Source of the DNA: Urophycis tenuis
Taxonomy: Eukaryota > Chordata > Actinopteri > Gadiformes > Phycidae
Length of the DNA: 64,000 nt
NCBI GenBank assembly: GCA_036785325.1
Contig: JAXIVH010000150.1
Span: 181,705-245,704 of the forward strand
Direction of reading: 5' to 3'
The notes under the pieces were generated by a model. It ran no database searches and had not been told where the DNA came from. It saw only the letters and a list, made by a program, of their open reading frames with translations. The position numbers were made by a program, and so were the translations under genes. Positions 10,294-22,700 of the stretch are shown in pieces. Each line of letters opens with the position of its first letter. Within the stretch, counting starts at the first letter, position 1.

Positions 10294-11157
10294 GTACGGC
10301 ACTCCAAACGCGGTCCCGGCGCCACGGCGCGGGGCCCGTGTCTCTGTCCTCTGGTGGCGCCGCTGGAGCATGGCGGTGCACTCCTCACCGCAGCATTGTG
10401 GCCCGTGGGCCAGCTGGGGAGCTGTTGGTCACCGTGTGTTTCTCTGGCCGTTCTATTCTCAGCTCGGGTTCCTTTTAGGTTTGGCGCTCCTCCGGTTGTT
10501 CCAGAGCTCTGTGGCAAAAGTTGTAGAGCGCACATAAATAATGACGATGACAAATGTGCGTTGATTTCTTCTGTAATCATGTTTGACTTATGCAAATGTG
10601 TTTTTCAACACTGTCATACACCAACAAGTTTAATATATTTCTGTCTGGTCCCCATCGTCACACCCAGGTCCAATTTGCATTTCTTTACAACACTGAAGAC
10701 TTGTGTCACAGTTGTGTTCAAATACATGCCAGTATAACGGAAAGGCTTAGTGAGTTGGTATCACCGGCGCTGGAACTCTATTGGAAAAGATAAGGCCAAT
10801 GTAATCTGCTCTATGGTGGAATTCATAATTCTCTGAAGTACTGATTATTTTATGAATTTATTATTTACTATTATAAATGCATATGTTTACTATTATAAAT
10901 GCATTTATTATTTACATTTCCTCATTGAAGGTATCCTATGACCTTGCCAATAGATGATTCTGGACAAAATCCTCATCCACATTGTTAGTAGAGCTGTTTT
11001 CTGAAGAGCTTTTTTTGCTCTTCTGTGCATATCAGATAACATTCAGTATGTTCGTGACACTGTTACCACACCATTGCATGTGGCTATATGCAGACAGCGT
11101 TTTTTCTTTTAAAGCCGCTAACATTGCCATAACCCTGTTTCTTCTCCTCCTCATCAG
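10294..11157 (+). other. ipo11 intron 1
   Basis: 864 bases, mostly unique and AT-rich in its second half (short direct repeat of TTACTATTATAAATGCAT near 10863-10907). No other feature. Confidence 0.8.
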
Positions 11158-11258
11158 AATATCTTCAACAACCACATGCTGGACGTGAATGTCAGGTGGC
11201 TTGCTGTGCTCTACTTCAAAAATGGCATTGACCGCTATTGGAGGAGAGTGGCCCCACA
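11158..11258 (+). CDS. ipo11: ipo11 exon 2 (residues 47-80)
   Basis: Reads NIFNNHMLDVNVRWLAVLYF, KNGIDRYWRRVAP and two bases of His. It matches the human segment NIFTNHTLDINVRWLAVLYF and forms the core of the importin-beta N-terminal domain. Acceptor TCATCAG, donor GTGAGT at 11259. Confidence 0.95.
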
Positions 11259-11564
11259 GTGAGTACCCGCATCCTCTCAGCTCCTGCTTTGTGTCTCCTC
11301 CGCGGTGTGCTCCTCTGTTTCTGTCCACTGCCCCCGAGATCGTCCTTCAGATCCTTGGGATATCTGGGGCGTTTTGTTGTTCGTCTGGCGTATCCTTTGT
11401 CTCCGACCGATTTGTTCTGCGGGGCAGGGTCTTTGTTCGCCTCGCTCTGTTACCCCATTATCTTGTCCGTCTGACGTGCTTTTGAACCCTCGTTCTTCGA
11501 TGCTTTGTGTGTTGAATCAGGTAACACTACACCTTAGTGTCCTTGTTGCAGGGTAATTATGCGA

Positions 11565-11965
11565 CCTGTAAGGTTATGGTCTACATGTGTAACAGCATTA
11601 TGGCGGAGCCTGTTACCACACACTGTGGTTATGTTTAGTAACGTTATGGTCTACATGTGTAACAGCATTATGGCGGAGCCTGTTACCACACACTGTGGTT
11701 ATGTTTAGTAACGTTATGGTCTACATGTGCAACAGCATTATGGCGGAGCCTGTTACCACACACTGTGGTTATGTTTAGTAACGTTATGGTCTACATGTGT
11801 AACAGCATTATGGCGGAGCCTGTTACCACACACTGTGGTTATGTTTAGTAACGTTATGGTCTACATGTGTAACAGCATTATGGTGGAGCCTGACACACTG
11901 TGGTTATGTTTAGTAACGTTATGGTCTACATGTGTAACAGCATTATGCCGGAGCCTGTTACCTGG
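11565..11965 (+). repeat. 70-bp minisatellite, about 6 copies
   Basis: The phrase ATGGTCTACATGTG recurs at 11576, 11646, 11716, 11786, 11856 and 11921, a period of exactly 70 with one 65-base copy. Copies are nearly identical, so the array is young. Confidence 0.97.
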
Positions 11966-13623
11966 ATGGCGCCGTCTCATAAACATTAGGCCCCCACCTA
12001 CAGACTGGTCCTCGCTTGTCACCACGGCGACTGTACCCCCCCAGCTGCAGAGTGCAGGTGCCTGGACAGATGTGTGCCGCTGACTCCCTGCTTCTCCGCA
12101 CATTCTCGCCATTCAGTTTCTTTAATCGGTTGACAGCGCTCACTTTTTGTGTCTCAAGCTGGACAAGGGTGAAGCGTTCCTTTTAGAGATGGTTTTGAAT
12201 TAAATTCGAAGACCGAATAAACGGGCCTCTGCACAGACCCATTTATTTCCTTCCTTTTCTTTGATCTTCTCCGGGAATTGCCTCAGTCACCCCTTCGGCT
12301 GTGAAATATATTTAACGAAATCAATCAATCTCAATTAAACATAGTTCCTTACCTCTGGGTCATTTCCCCCAGGCTGGCATCGGTAATTTCTGAGTCTGCC
12401 GCACAGCAGTTTACGTAGCGCTGGATTACACCGCGAGTCATGATTACTGATAGACAAAATGAATTACCGAGGTCTCGTAGGACTGTGAGAGAAGTAAGCA
12501 CCACCAGAGACGTTTCACCACGGCCCCCCTGCTTCATGTCGGCTGCCTGGTCCTCTGAGCCCACTGGTCCTGACGACCCCTCAGTCTGGGTGGACTGCAG
12601 CGTACTCCAACCTCCGCAGGGGGTCTTCACAGCGGTGGTCTCGTCGTAAGACCTCTCCCCATTGCTCAGACGGAGAAAACATCTCTTTGAATCACAATCT
12701 CACAACCGCTTTAAGCCATTTGGAAATGCTTTGTGAAAACGAGGCCAAAAATAGTGAAAAGGTTTGCTCGTGTACATATTGGCTCATCTTGTCATAAAAG
12801 GTAAGACCTTGTTACTACATGTTGCTATAGTTTCAGGACTGGTTTGCCCCACCCCAGAGTAGTTAAACCATTAGTTTCTTCTCTCCCCTATGTCATTTAC
12901 CTCCTCTCGGCCCCATGAGTTCTTTGAACTCTCCCCTCCGTCGCTCCACCCAGCCTCCGTTCTCCAGTCACCTGTTACGGGCCTTTCTTGCTGTGCCTTT
13001 AGGCAGGGCAGGGAACATTCCAGTTTAATGCAATGCTTCATCCATCACTGCATCACGCTGCCAATCTCTGCAGGAAACCCTTCACCCCGGCGCTCGTCCC
13101 GTGTTTGTAATAAGTTATTCTAGTGCAGCAGTCCTCCTGGTGGATGAATGGGAGCGCAGTGGGGAGAGAGCGGCCAGAGTCTGCTGCAGGCGGCCTGGGT
13201 TTGGCAGGCCAGCTGCTCTGGTGTGATAGTGTTATCCAGGGAGAGAGATCTCCATCCCCTGCTCAGCATATTCCTGCCGTTTAGATGAAGTGGTATCCCT
13301 GCACAAGAAATGGGATTTAAGGTGCAGTGGGTGGAGGTTAGTGGCATCGAGTGGAACAGACCTGGCCGAAGCAGTAGTAGTACACTAATTGAAGGTATTT
13401 TTCAATGTGTGTATTATCCCATGTAGTGTTGTCGTTATTTCAGAAAGAGCCCTTTATAGCTACATGAGGAGCAGGTCCTCTTTCTAGGGGGCCACAAGTT
13501 GCACCACCATGTGTCTGCCGTACCCCAGAACGAGCAAACGGCCCTAGAGAGTTTTTATGTTTTTAATTGAAAAATAAAATGTGATTTTGGTAGTTCTACG
13601 AAGGAAAGCCTGAAGCCTTCAAA

Positions 13624-13868
<245 letters not shown>

Positions 13869-14155
13869 TTCAATAGCTTGCTCTGTTACCCTCATTATAT
13901 TTCTGAAACATCGGCTGATGTGAAGATGTGATAGTGATGATGCATGACAAGGTCAGATTACAACTGGTTATTTAATCTGTATTGTCATTTTTGACACGGT
14001 AATTTGCAAGCGTAATCTACTTAATGGGATTTCTCTGTTGCCTTTTCGACTCGTTTGCAGCCCTTCCAGCGTCTCCCCATGCCGGGGTGGTGTTGTTGTC
14101 CACACTCTGACGTGACGTTGTGTGTGTTTTTCCGTCTCCCCCCGTGTGTCCACAG

Positions 14156-14229
14156 TTCCCTGTCAGAGGAGGAGAAGACGTCCCCTGCGCCGCTGGTCTC
14201 ATCACAAACTTCAACGAGCGGTCAACCAG
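14156..14229 (+). CDS. ipo11: ipo11 exon 3 (residues about 80-104), frame-disrupted
   Basis: The exon starts after CACAG and reads (H)SLSEEEKT in frame, matching human HALSEEEKT. The expected AGLISNFNEPINQ then appears in a shifted frame (AGLITNFNE), and the end CAACCAG must be in the third frame to join exon 4. By comparison there are two extra C residues (about 14181-14184 and 14190-14192) and one missing C (about 14217-14219). The exon is 74 bases where 73 keep the phase. Donor GTGGGT at 14230. All indels touch C/G runs, which favours base-calling error, but a damaged allele cannot be excluded. Other exons of this gene are intact. Confidence 0.85.
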
Positions 14230-16377
14230 GTGGGTGTGTCCTCACTGTTGTCTTCCAGTGGACATCTCTCAGAAGCCCTTTGTGTCTTCTGATGGATGGG
14301 TAACCACCACCTCATGTATTATATCTTTGGCATACGTTCCGCCTACTGTGTACATTTTTCCATTAAAAAGAAAAAGAGATTTGACGCTTTAATTGTCAAG
14401 TCCTTTCTATTTTATATGATATTGCCATGTAAACAAGACATTTTAGAAGGAGGTAAGCTTAATTTTCACAAGGGGTGAACTTGATGAACGGGGTAAGATT
14501 TTCCTTTGAAGTGTGTAGATGAAATAACCCTCTAGTGGCAGTGAACATACAGTAAATTATGTCCTTCGAAAAAGCTCAAGAGTTAGCCTTGTGGTTCTTT
14601 AATATTTCAGTTTGTGTGGCTAATTCATGATGGGGGTGCAAAGAGCATTTATTGACCTCGAGGTAACCTCCTCCGCCTCCCAGCGCTTTGTAAGAGTTAT
14701 AGATGCTATAGGTGCTGATGGTGACTACATGATGCAAGTTACCCAGTTGAGCTGAATACGGTGTTCAAAGTACATTTAGGACCCTTCATTTTGCTTAGTC
14801 AACTATTACTTCTCCAGGCCGAAATTTTTAAAAGATTATCTCAGCAAAAGAATGAGTGAAATTAAACATTATCAGTCAATATATTCCCTGAACTTTAAAC
14901 ATCGAGTAACTTTTTTCCCTCTGTGAAAAAGGACTCTCCTCAGCTCGTCTCAAAATGAGATCCGGCAGAAATCCCCCCGGCATGCGTTTGTCTGACCCAG
15001 TTGATGGTCAGGTCACCTAGGCTCCCAAAGCAGGATACATTTTGGCTCCTTGTCTGAAGTCCAACCGGCCTCCATAGTCAAATGGTCCACCACAACTCGA
15101 CTCCTGCAAGTCAAGTGAGCTTATCTCAGCTAAAAATGCTGCTCGCATAATAAGGTCTGGCTGAAATCTCTGGCAGCCGTGAGGTTCCATGATGGCCAAA
15201 AACCAGTTAGCAATATCATGCTAAAGTTTGAGCCTGTTTCTGCATTTAACTCATCAACATGGTGGGCCTCTTACTGCTCACGATGAACCATATGTTCATA
15301 TGCTTCATATATCACCATATGTACTTCCACTGTATTTTGTTGGAATGCTTGGTGTTGTAAAGTTACCAGCTCTATTTGTCCACTAGGCAGCTTGCTAGCT
15401 ATTTGTAATTGTAAATCAAGACAATAATGGGCTCAGTATGAGTAACAACACATATTCAGTAAGTAAATTCACTTTGACTAATGACACAGATTGGAGTAAA
15501 TACCACTGCAACATCAGCAGTGGAAGGTGCTCATGGGACGAACGAGAGAAGATGAACGAGAGCGCATTCAGTGAAGCTCTCAGAGCAAGGTGACCTGGTT
15601 CTCCAGCGTAAACACAGACCCAGACTTGTGTCCGCTCGGTTTCTCTGTACGCTCAGAGACGAGCTTGGAGGAGTGTCTTGTTAGTGTGACCAGGAGTCAC
15701 AGAGGATTCTGGCCCGGTTCAGGGGAGAGATGGGACACAAAGTACTGACAGCAACGGGGGGAACCTTTATTTTAATATTTTTTTTAATTTGCTGGGATGT
15801 AAGGACGCCTGGCCATCTGTGTGGAGTTTTTACGCAACACCACTTCAAAGTCAAGCGAGATGATGTGTTCACTTTCCCCGGTTTTCATCATCCCTGGTTG
15901 TGTTTACTGCATCAGCCTCAGGCTTCGATGTCCGCCATCAAATTACAACAAGCTGCAGTTGTCATTACTTGCTATAGTTTTGTTGTCCTTTTTATATTTG
16001 TGTATATAATGTGTATCCAGAACACTGTTGTGCAACATAGCTGTGTAACCCAGCCAATCAAAAGCATTGGTTCTCCATTGATTTGTTTTTGCTCGCAGGG
16101 GAAAGGTGGTTTTATAGTTGTATTCTGTAGTTTTGCTAATGTACTTTTCACTCAGAAACCATAACTCTTATTTTTTTGCCATTAGTTTGGATACATAACA
16201 TAAAACAAGCCCTCATGAGAAAATAATATATTTAATTAATTCTGTCGATTTTTCATTAGTCCATTCATGCCCAGTGAGACATATTACTGGGTGCTTTAAT
16301 ATGTGGGGTATTGAGCTGGTGGTCATAAAGCTGTCTTGCAACTCTATATTACACTTTGAGAGCATTATGACACGCAT

Positions 16378-16471
<94 letters not shown>

Positions 16472-16696
16472 AAAACGTGTGTGTGTGTCATGTATGTGAC
16501 TTGTAGTTTGAATCAATTTTTATGATGCTTTTTCATGTTCATGCTTGATTAATAGGTGGGATTACGAAGTGGTCTTCTAAGTGTGCATTTAAAATGAAAG
16601 CATGGATCACAACTGTACCACATCCAGAAAAACTGCAATGAGTTGCCATTCCCTCCTGAGGCTAAAAGCCCTTTCCATCAATGTTTCCACCGCCAG
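14230..16696 (+). other. ipo11 intron 3
   Basis: About 2.5 kb, mostly unique, with one long (CA)n tract at 16379-16469. No coding exon on either strand. Confidence 0.8.
16379..16469. repeat. (CA)n microsatellite, about 45 copies
   Basis: Uninterrupted CA repeat of about 91 bases. Confidence 0.98.
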
Positions 16697-16900
16697 ATCG
16701 CCACCCAGATCGCAGTGCTGATAGCCAAGGTGGCCCGTCTGGACTGTCCCAGGCAGTGGCCGGAGCTCATCCCCATCCTGATGGAGTCGGTGAAGGGCCA
16801 GGACGGCCTGCAGCAGCACCGAGCCCTGCTCACCTTCTACCACGTCACCAAGACCCTGGCCTCCAAGCGCCTGGCGCAAGACCGACGCCTCTTTCAGGAC
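16697..16900 (+). CDS. ipo11: ipo11 exon 4 (residues 105-172)
   Basis: Sixty-eight in-frame codons: IATQIAVLIAKVARLDCPRQ, WPELIPILMESVKGQDGLQQ, HRALLTFYHVTKTLASKRLA and QDRRLFQD. Very close to human IPO11 (IATQIAVLIAKVARLDCPRQ...). It encodes early HEAT repeats. Acceptor CGCCAG, donor GTGAGT at 16901; both ends are phase 0. Codon use is GC-rich at third positions. A minisatellite begins about 70 bases after the donor. Confidence 0.97.
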
Positions 16901-16971
16901 GTGAGTCTACACCGTCCCCGCCGCGTCCCGACCACCCGCCGTGCTTCCTGCACCCATCATTCTCAACGTGT

Positions 16972-17745
16972 TCATGTTGGGGTGCAGGGTGCAGGATGTT
17001 GATGTTGGGGTGCAGGATGTTGATGTTGATGTTGGGGTGCAGGATGTTGATGTTGATGTTGGGGTGCAGGATGTTGATGTTGGGGTGCAGGATGTTGATG
17101 TTGGGGTGCAGGATGTTGATGTTGGGGTGCAGGGTGTTTATGTTGGGGTGCAGGATGTTGATGTTGGGTTGCAGGGTGTTGATGTTGGGGTGCAGGATGT
17201 TGATGTTGGGGTGCAGGATGTTGATGTTGGGGTGCAGGATGTTGATGTTGATGTTGGGGTGCAGGATGTTGATGTTGGGGTGCAGGATGTTGATGTTGGG
17301 TTGCAGGGTGTTGATGTTGGGGTGCAGGATGTTGATGTTGGGTTGCAGGGTGTTTATGTTGGGGTGCAGGATGTTGATGTTGGGGTGCAGGATGTTGATG
17401 TTGGGGTGCAGGATGTTGATGTTGATGTTGGGGAGCAGGATGTTGATGTTGGGTTGCAGGATGTTGATGTTGGGGTGCAGGATGTTGATGTTGGGGTGCA
17501 GGATGTTGATGTTGATGTTGGGGTGCAGGATGTTGATGTTGGGGTGCAGGATGTTGATGTTGGGGTGCAGGATGTTGATGTTGGGGTGCAGGATGTTGAT
17601 GCTGGGGTGCAGGATGTTGATGTTGGGGTGCAGGGTGTTGATGTTGGGGTGCAGGAGGTTGATGTTGGGGTGCAGGATGTTGATGTTGGGGTGCAGGGTG
17701 TTTATGTTGGGGTGCAGGATGTTGATGTTGGGGTGCAGGACGGTG
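16972..17745 (+). repeat. 21-bp minisatellite, about 35 copies
   Basis: Unit GTGCAGGATGTTGATGTTGGG with six-base GTTGAT insertions and a few point variants (GGGTTGCAGG, GTTTATGTT). As both 21 and 27 are multiples of three, all three forward frames stay open, giving repeats such as VQDVDVG and MLMLGCR. Nothing suggests these are translated. Confidence 0.98.
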
Positions 17746-19433
17746 TAGTGTGGCCGAGCTGTTTGACTTCCATCAGAAAGGTGTCTGCCTGCTCTTTAAT
17801 GAATTCACTGTGAGCCGCTTTGGAGTAACAGGTGGGCTAAATGGGGAAGTAGTAATGGAATACTGGAGTGGGATTATAACAAACGAGCTGACGTCCTCAA
17901 ATGACAAAGTTGGCCTCTAGGTGATGCTGTTTAGCTGCTGTTTGAGCCTGGCTGTTTGGCTCCAGACTCCACTCTGATGTATTTGTGTGTACCTGCGTGT
18001 TATTTTATCGGCCACTGTTCCGTCACGCACAGCCACAAGTTTGTGTCCACATGCATAATAATGTGTTCAGATTATTTTCCGGCGTCACATAGTTCTGGGG
18101 CCAGAAGGTCTTTAAATGTGGACCAGAGTTGGGGTGGAAAGTGGGCGTGTCCCATTACAAACAGAAGGACGTCGAGAGTAACTCAAGGTCAACCTGAATC
18201 CTCTGAAGGCTGCGGGGGTCTGTACTGGAGGGGGGCTTTAGTACACCGGATGTGGAAATTAATTGGTCTTCAGGACGCGTTTCGTTAAAATGTCCGTCTT
18301 GAAAATGTGTAGCCAATAATTGTACTGTATCAGCACCAGAGGTCCAGAGGAAAGGGCGACGAGGGCGACGCCAGAAGTAGTTAGTGGCTGGACGGCGGTC
18401 CGGTCCCTCCTCTCATGCATAACTAATGAGACTCCCGGGGTGACGGTTACGCAGGGAAGCCCCGTCACATGACCTCAACCCTCACCGCTCTAGAACCCGC
18501 CGCAGCGGTGACTCTGGACGGAGCCCGCCGGCCGCCGGTCCCTCTAGTGTGGTCACGTGGTTTACCTTCTGTCTCCCACTGGTGTTGCTGCCACGAGTGG
18601 CTGTTTACAGAGCAGAGGCTGCTCTGTGGAGATGGAAGTTTCTGTCTGACCTGAGGGGACTTCTGGCTGGGGCTGGTTGTTATCCATCACACACATGCGC
18701 ACACGCACTCACACGCACTTGCGTGCACACATGCACACACACACACATGCACACCCACATAAATATACACACACGCACACATATATGCACACAGACACAG
18801 TGTGTGTACAGCAGTACGTTCTCTGGCCCCCGGCTCTATCGGGCCGCTGGCGGCAGAGCGGTCAGGACGGCGGTGTGTAGCGAGGAGACGAGACACGCAA
18901 GCGAGTGGAATACGTGACCAAAAGCAGCGCGCCGGCTGGCCGGAGTCACTGTTGTTATGTTTCTGAATGGAGGGAGAAGCAGAGGGAGGTGCACGGGGGG
19001 GAGGGCTCCGGAAGGGGAGGCGCCGGCATTTCTACACATTTGAAACGCTCGGTATTGATTGGCCACACTTTGCCTTTCCACAACATTTCCAGTGGACTCC
19101 AAAATTGATCAGCGCACTCTGAAGCATAATGAATGAATGAATGAATGAATAGAGGAATAAACAGCCGCGCATCAGAACGGCCGCGCTGCTTGAAGATGCA
19201 ACAACCCCTGCGTGGGTTTTGGCGCCCCCCCGCCCCCAAACTGTTGCACAACCGAGTGGTGTCGGTGGGCTACAGACGCGGCCCCGCTACCAATTAGGGC
19301 TCATGACTATGCAGACCTGATTGGATGGTGCAGCTGCGACGACTGTGCCCTGGATCATGTCCCGCGTCAATAGCGCGCCGTGATGTGCGTTTCAGAACGC
19401 ACCGGGCCGCGGCCAGGGGGCGGTACTCAGCCT

Positions 19434-19897
19434 GCTGTTCTCCTGCTGTTCTCCTGCTGTTCTCCTGGTGTTCTCCTGCTGTTCTCCTGCTGTTCTCCTG
19501 CTGTTCTCCTGCTGTTCTCCTGGTGTTCTCCTGCTGTTCTCCTGCTGTTCTCCTGGTGTTCTCCTGGTGTTCTCCTGGTGTTCTCCTGGTGTTCTCCTTG
19601 TGTTCTCCTGCTGTTCTCCTGGTGTTCTCCTGGTGTTCTCCTGCTGTTCTCCTGGTGTTCTCCTGCTGTTCTCCTGCTGTTCTCCTGGTGTTCTCCTGGT
19701 GTTCTCCTGGTGTTCTCCTGCTGTTCTCCTAGTGTTCTCCTAGTGTTCTCCTGCTGTTCTCCTGGTGTTCTCCTGGTGTTCTCCTGCTGTTCTCCTGCTG
19801 TTCTCCTGGTGTTCTCCTGGTGTTCTCCTGCTGTTCTCCTGCTGTTCTCCTGGTGTTCTCCTGGTGTTCTCCTGCTGTTCTCCTGGTGTTCTCCTGA
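19434..19897 (+). repeat. 11-bp minisatellite, about 42 copies
   Basis: Unit TGTTCTCCTGC or TGTTCTCCTGG, with the last base varying between C and G along the array, plus rare A or T variants. Three units make 33 bases, so long open frames of a repeating CCSPGVLLVFS type arise by chance. Confidence 0.98.
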
Positions 19898-19949
19898 CCC
19901 AGCTCCAATTGGCAGGAGAGAGCAGCAGTAAGACGGTCAGAGCTGTCAG

Positions 19950-20015
19950 GACAGACAGACAGACAGACAGACAGACAGAAATACTTTAATAATCCCAGAG
20001 CGAAATTGCTTCGGC
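19950..20015. repeat. Interspersed-repeat end with (GACA)n tail
   Basis: A (GACA)n tract is followed by AATACTTTAATAATCCCAGA and GCGAAATTGCTT. This resembles a widespread fish repeat with the theme ATACTTTATTGATCCC...GGGAAATT. Family assignment is from memory. Confidence 0.55.
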
Positions 20016-22572
20016 ACGTCGGATTCACACCGACTACTCTGTGCTGCAGGAAGATGGCGGTGAGATATGGTCCTCTGAGTTTGTTATGTGATCTTGCCTG
20101 TGAAACGCCCGCCGTAGCTACAAGCCCCCATCTTCATGTGGACCATCCAGGCTAACATTATCATTATCAGAGTCATATGAGTGTCTACAACATCTAGTTA
20201 GAAGTCAGAAGAAATGCTGATGCTTAACTCTCGAGCCAACGCGTAGAGTTGGCTTGAAATAAGTGATGAGCTTGCAGTTTCATCTGGTACCCAGGCTGGT
20301 AATTACCATGGCAGTGTGGTGACTGAGTTTCTAATTCAATGCTGAAAAAATATATATAAAAAAAGAAATGGTCTCCAAATGGTCTTTGGTCACGCCCACC
20401 GATGGTCGACTGCATGGACGTGCAGAGTGTGAAATTCTACGTTCTGCCATTCATCCATTCATCAGTTCACTGGCACTAAGCTCAGAACAGCCCAGCTCCA
20501 AACTGGGAGGTCAAACTGGGCCCGGGCCTTTGTGCTGTGTTGTCTTTGTAACACAGGAGCAGTGCATAGAGAGTCTGCACTGCACTTTCTTCACTTTCTT
20601 TTAATAATAGGTAATAATTACTTGCAATTATTGCCAGCCACTTATGCCGCTTAGGGCCTCTGCTTCCCACATTATTCATGCAAACAAAGTGCATACACAG
20701 CATCTCCAATTATGACGCATTTTTGTTCATTTCCGAATAATGTATTCATATTTCATTTCACAGCTGTTTTAGTATCAATCGGGGTCGTTCTTATTGTATA
20801 AGTACATTTTTCTACTCGGTATCCAAATAGCATTTAAGATTTAAGAGCTCGAAATATCTTTGAGGTGCACAACCTTTGATCGCTGAAGGGAGAGACCCTT
20901 CACGGCCCAAAAAGTGTTTTACGAAACACAGTTTTAGCTGTTGTCTTGGGATGCTGGTTGATAAATCAGCCGTAAGTGTGAGTGTTCCTCCCTGCTTCGC
21001 CAGATTCCAGCTGCCGGCCACACTGTGAGGCGCCTGGGAGCGGGTGGTTCGGTCTGAGATTTCATGCTCGGTGGCAAGAGAGGCTCTCTCTCTTTGTGCA
21101 GAACTCAGGCAGTGTCTCAGGCTTGTTTTTACTTTGGGTGTTGGGCTGTGAAGACAATAACGGGCGGGGTGCTTGTGAGCGGTGATGAGGCGGGGGGTGT
21201 CATCACACGGCGGGCTTTGGACCGGGCGACGGGGGAAATGACGGTCAGTCCTCCTGGATGACTTCGGCTTGTGAACTCCCCCCTCGCCGGAATAGGAAAT
21301 CGACATGCAAATGGGGGGAATTGTTTGGCTTCATTGAAATTTGCATCTCTTTCATCTCACCGTTTGGTTTTGAACAAATGCCCCTAACAGAAACGCACGC
21401 ACGCACGCACGCACACACGCACACACACATGCACACATGCACATCTAGAAACATACGCACACACAGAAAGGCACACACACACACACTTTGTGCACATTTA
21501 CAACTTAATAACATGGTTATTTTAACTGTTCTAATGGCATTAGCGCACAATGAATTTCATTTCCAAAGGAAAACCTTTTTCAGCCTTCGCTCTCCTGAGC
21601 CTCTTCTGTATTGGTGCAGCAATCGCACGTCTGTGAAACGGTGTCCACTAACCTGTCATTTTCTGAAGCACATGTTTACCGATCTCGCTGTAGCCAGACA
21701 CTGCCATTTAGCCAGCGCAGAGGAGACATAATCGCTCTCGAATGCATGACATAATCAACTACTACCCCGGGAGTAATGATGGACCAGATACACTGGAGTG
21801 GCGGCTGATTCTTTGGGCTTTCATATCTGTTGAGTGCACTTTAACCACTCTCCTGATTGCAAGCCGCTTCGCTGCACATGGGGACGGAGGATCTGGTTTG
21901 CTCATCACTGCTAAAAGATGGAGAGAGAGAGAGACGCATACAGGGAGAGATGCATGGAGTCAGGCGATGAGACAAGGGGGGGTAGGGGGACATGGATGAG
22001 ACATGGAGAGAGATCAAGACTGACAGAGAGTGACGTGGAGACAGAGACATAGAGAGAGGGATGTATCGATGTTATTATATATCAATGTATAGAGAGATCT
22101 ATAGAGGGAGAGATGTAGACGGAGAGGCATAGAAAGTGAGACAGGGGGTGGGGGAGGCATTGATGTCAGCTTCTAGGTAGCCCACACACGTCTTTTCATC
22201 TTTGTCCAATTTATATTGCATGTTGTACAAGAGAGCCGCTCCATAGTGCGTAGACCCAAGATGGATTTACTCTCTCCTCTACTTCTCTCTGGCTGACATT
22301 TTCTCTGCCTCTCGCTCTCTGGATCTCTCTATCTCCATCTCACCCCCCCCCACTAGTTCCCTGTGTAGGTGCAGACAGCTTCATCGTGCTGAGATAGATC
22401 TCTCTCTCTCTCCACTCTAGAAGGTCTCTCTGTAGGTCCTTTGTAAGGTCTTTATTGTGGCCCTTCATTGTGAGTCCTAGTATGTTGGTGGTCCATCAGC
22501 ACGCTTTCTTCTCCAATCATCCAGAATCGGTTCTAGGACTGCTGAAAGAGGAAATGGACGAATAGGTGGATA

Positions 22573-22700
22573 ATTCAAGATTCAAGATTCAAGTAAACTT
22601 TATTGTCAGTTTTCATGAATGTACAGGCCATACACAAAAACCGAAATGCCGTTTCTCTCGATCCCCGGTGCTAGACAGCATGCAGATATAAATATAAATA
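22573..22700 (-). repeat. Interspersed repeat with TTGAATC tail
   Basis: Three copies of ATTCAAG are followed by TAAACTTTATTGTCAG and a segment ending near AAACCGAAATGCCGTTTCTC. On the minus strand this looks like the 3' end of a retroposon with a TTGAATC-repeat tail, a common arrangement in fish genomes. No protein-coding part is present. Confidence 0.55.

Noticed and set aside
16681..17813. Long open frames of 290-355 codons with VQDVDVG or MLMLGCR repeats
   Set aside because: They follow from a 21-bp tandem repeat whose period is a multiple of three; all three forward frames are open and none resembles a protein family.
19325..19931. Cys/Ser/Pro/Val-rich open frames
   Set aside because: Chance product of the 11-bp minisatellite, open in several frames at once.
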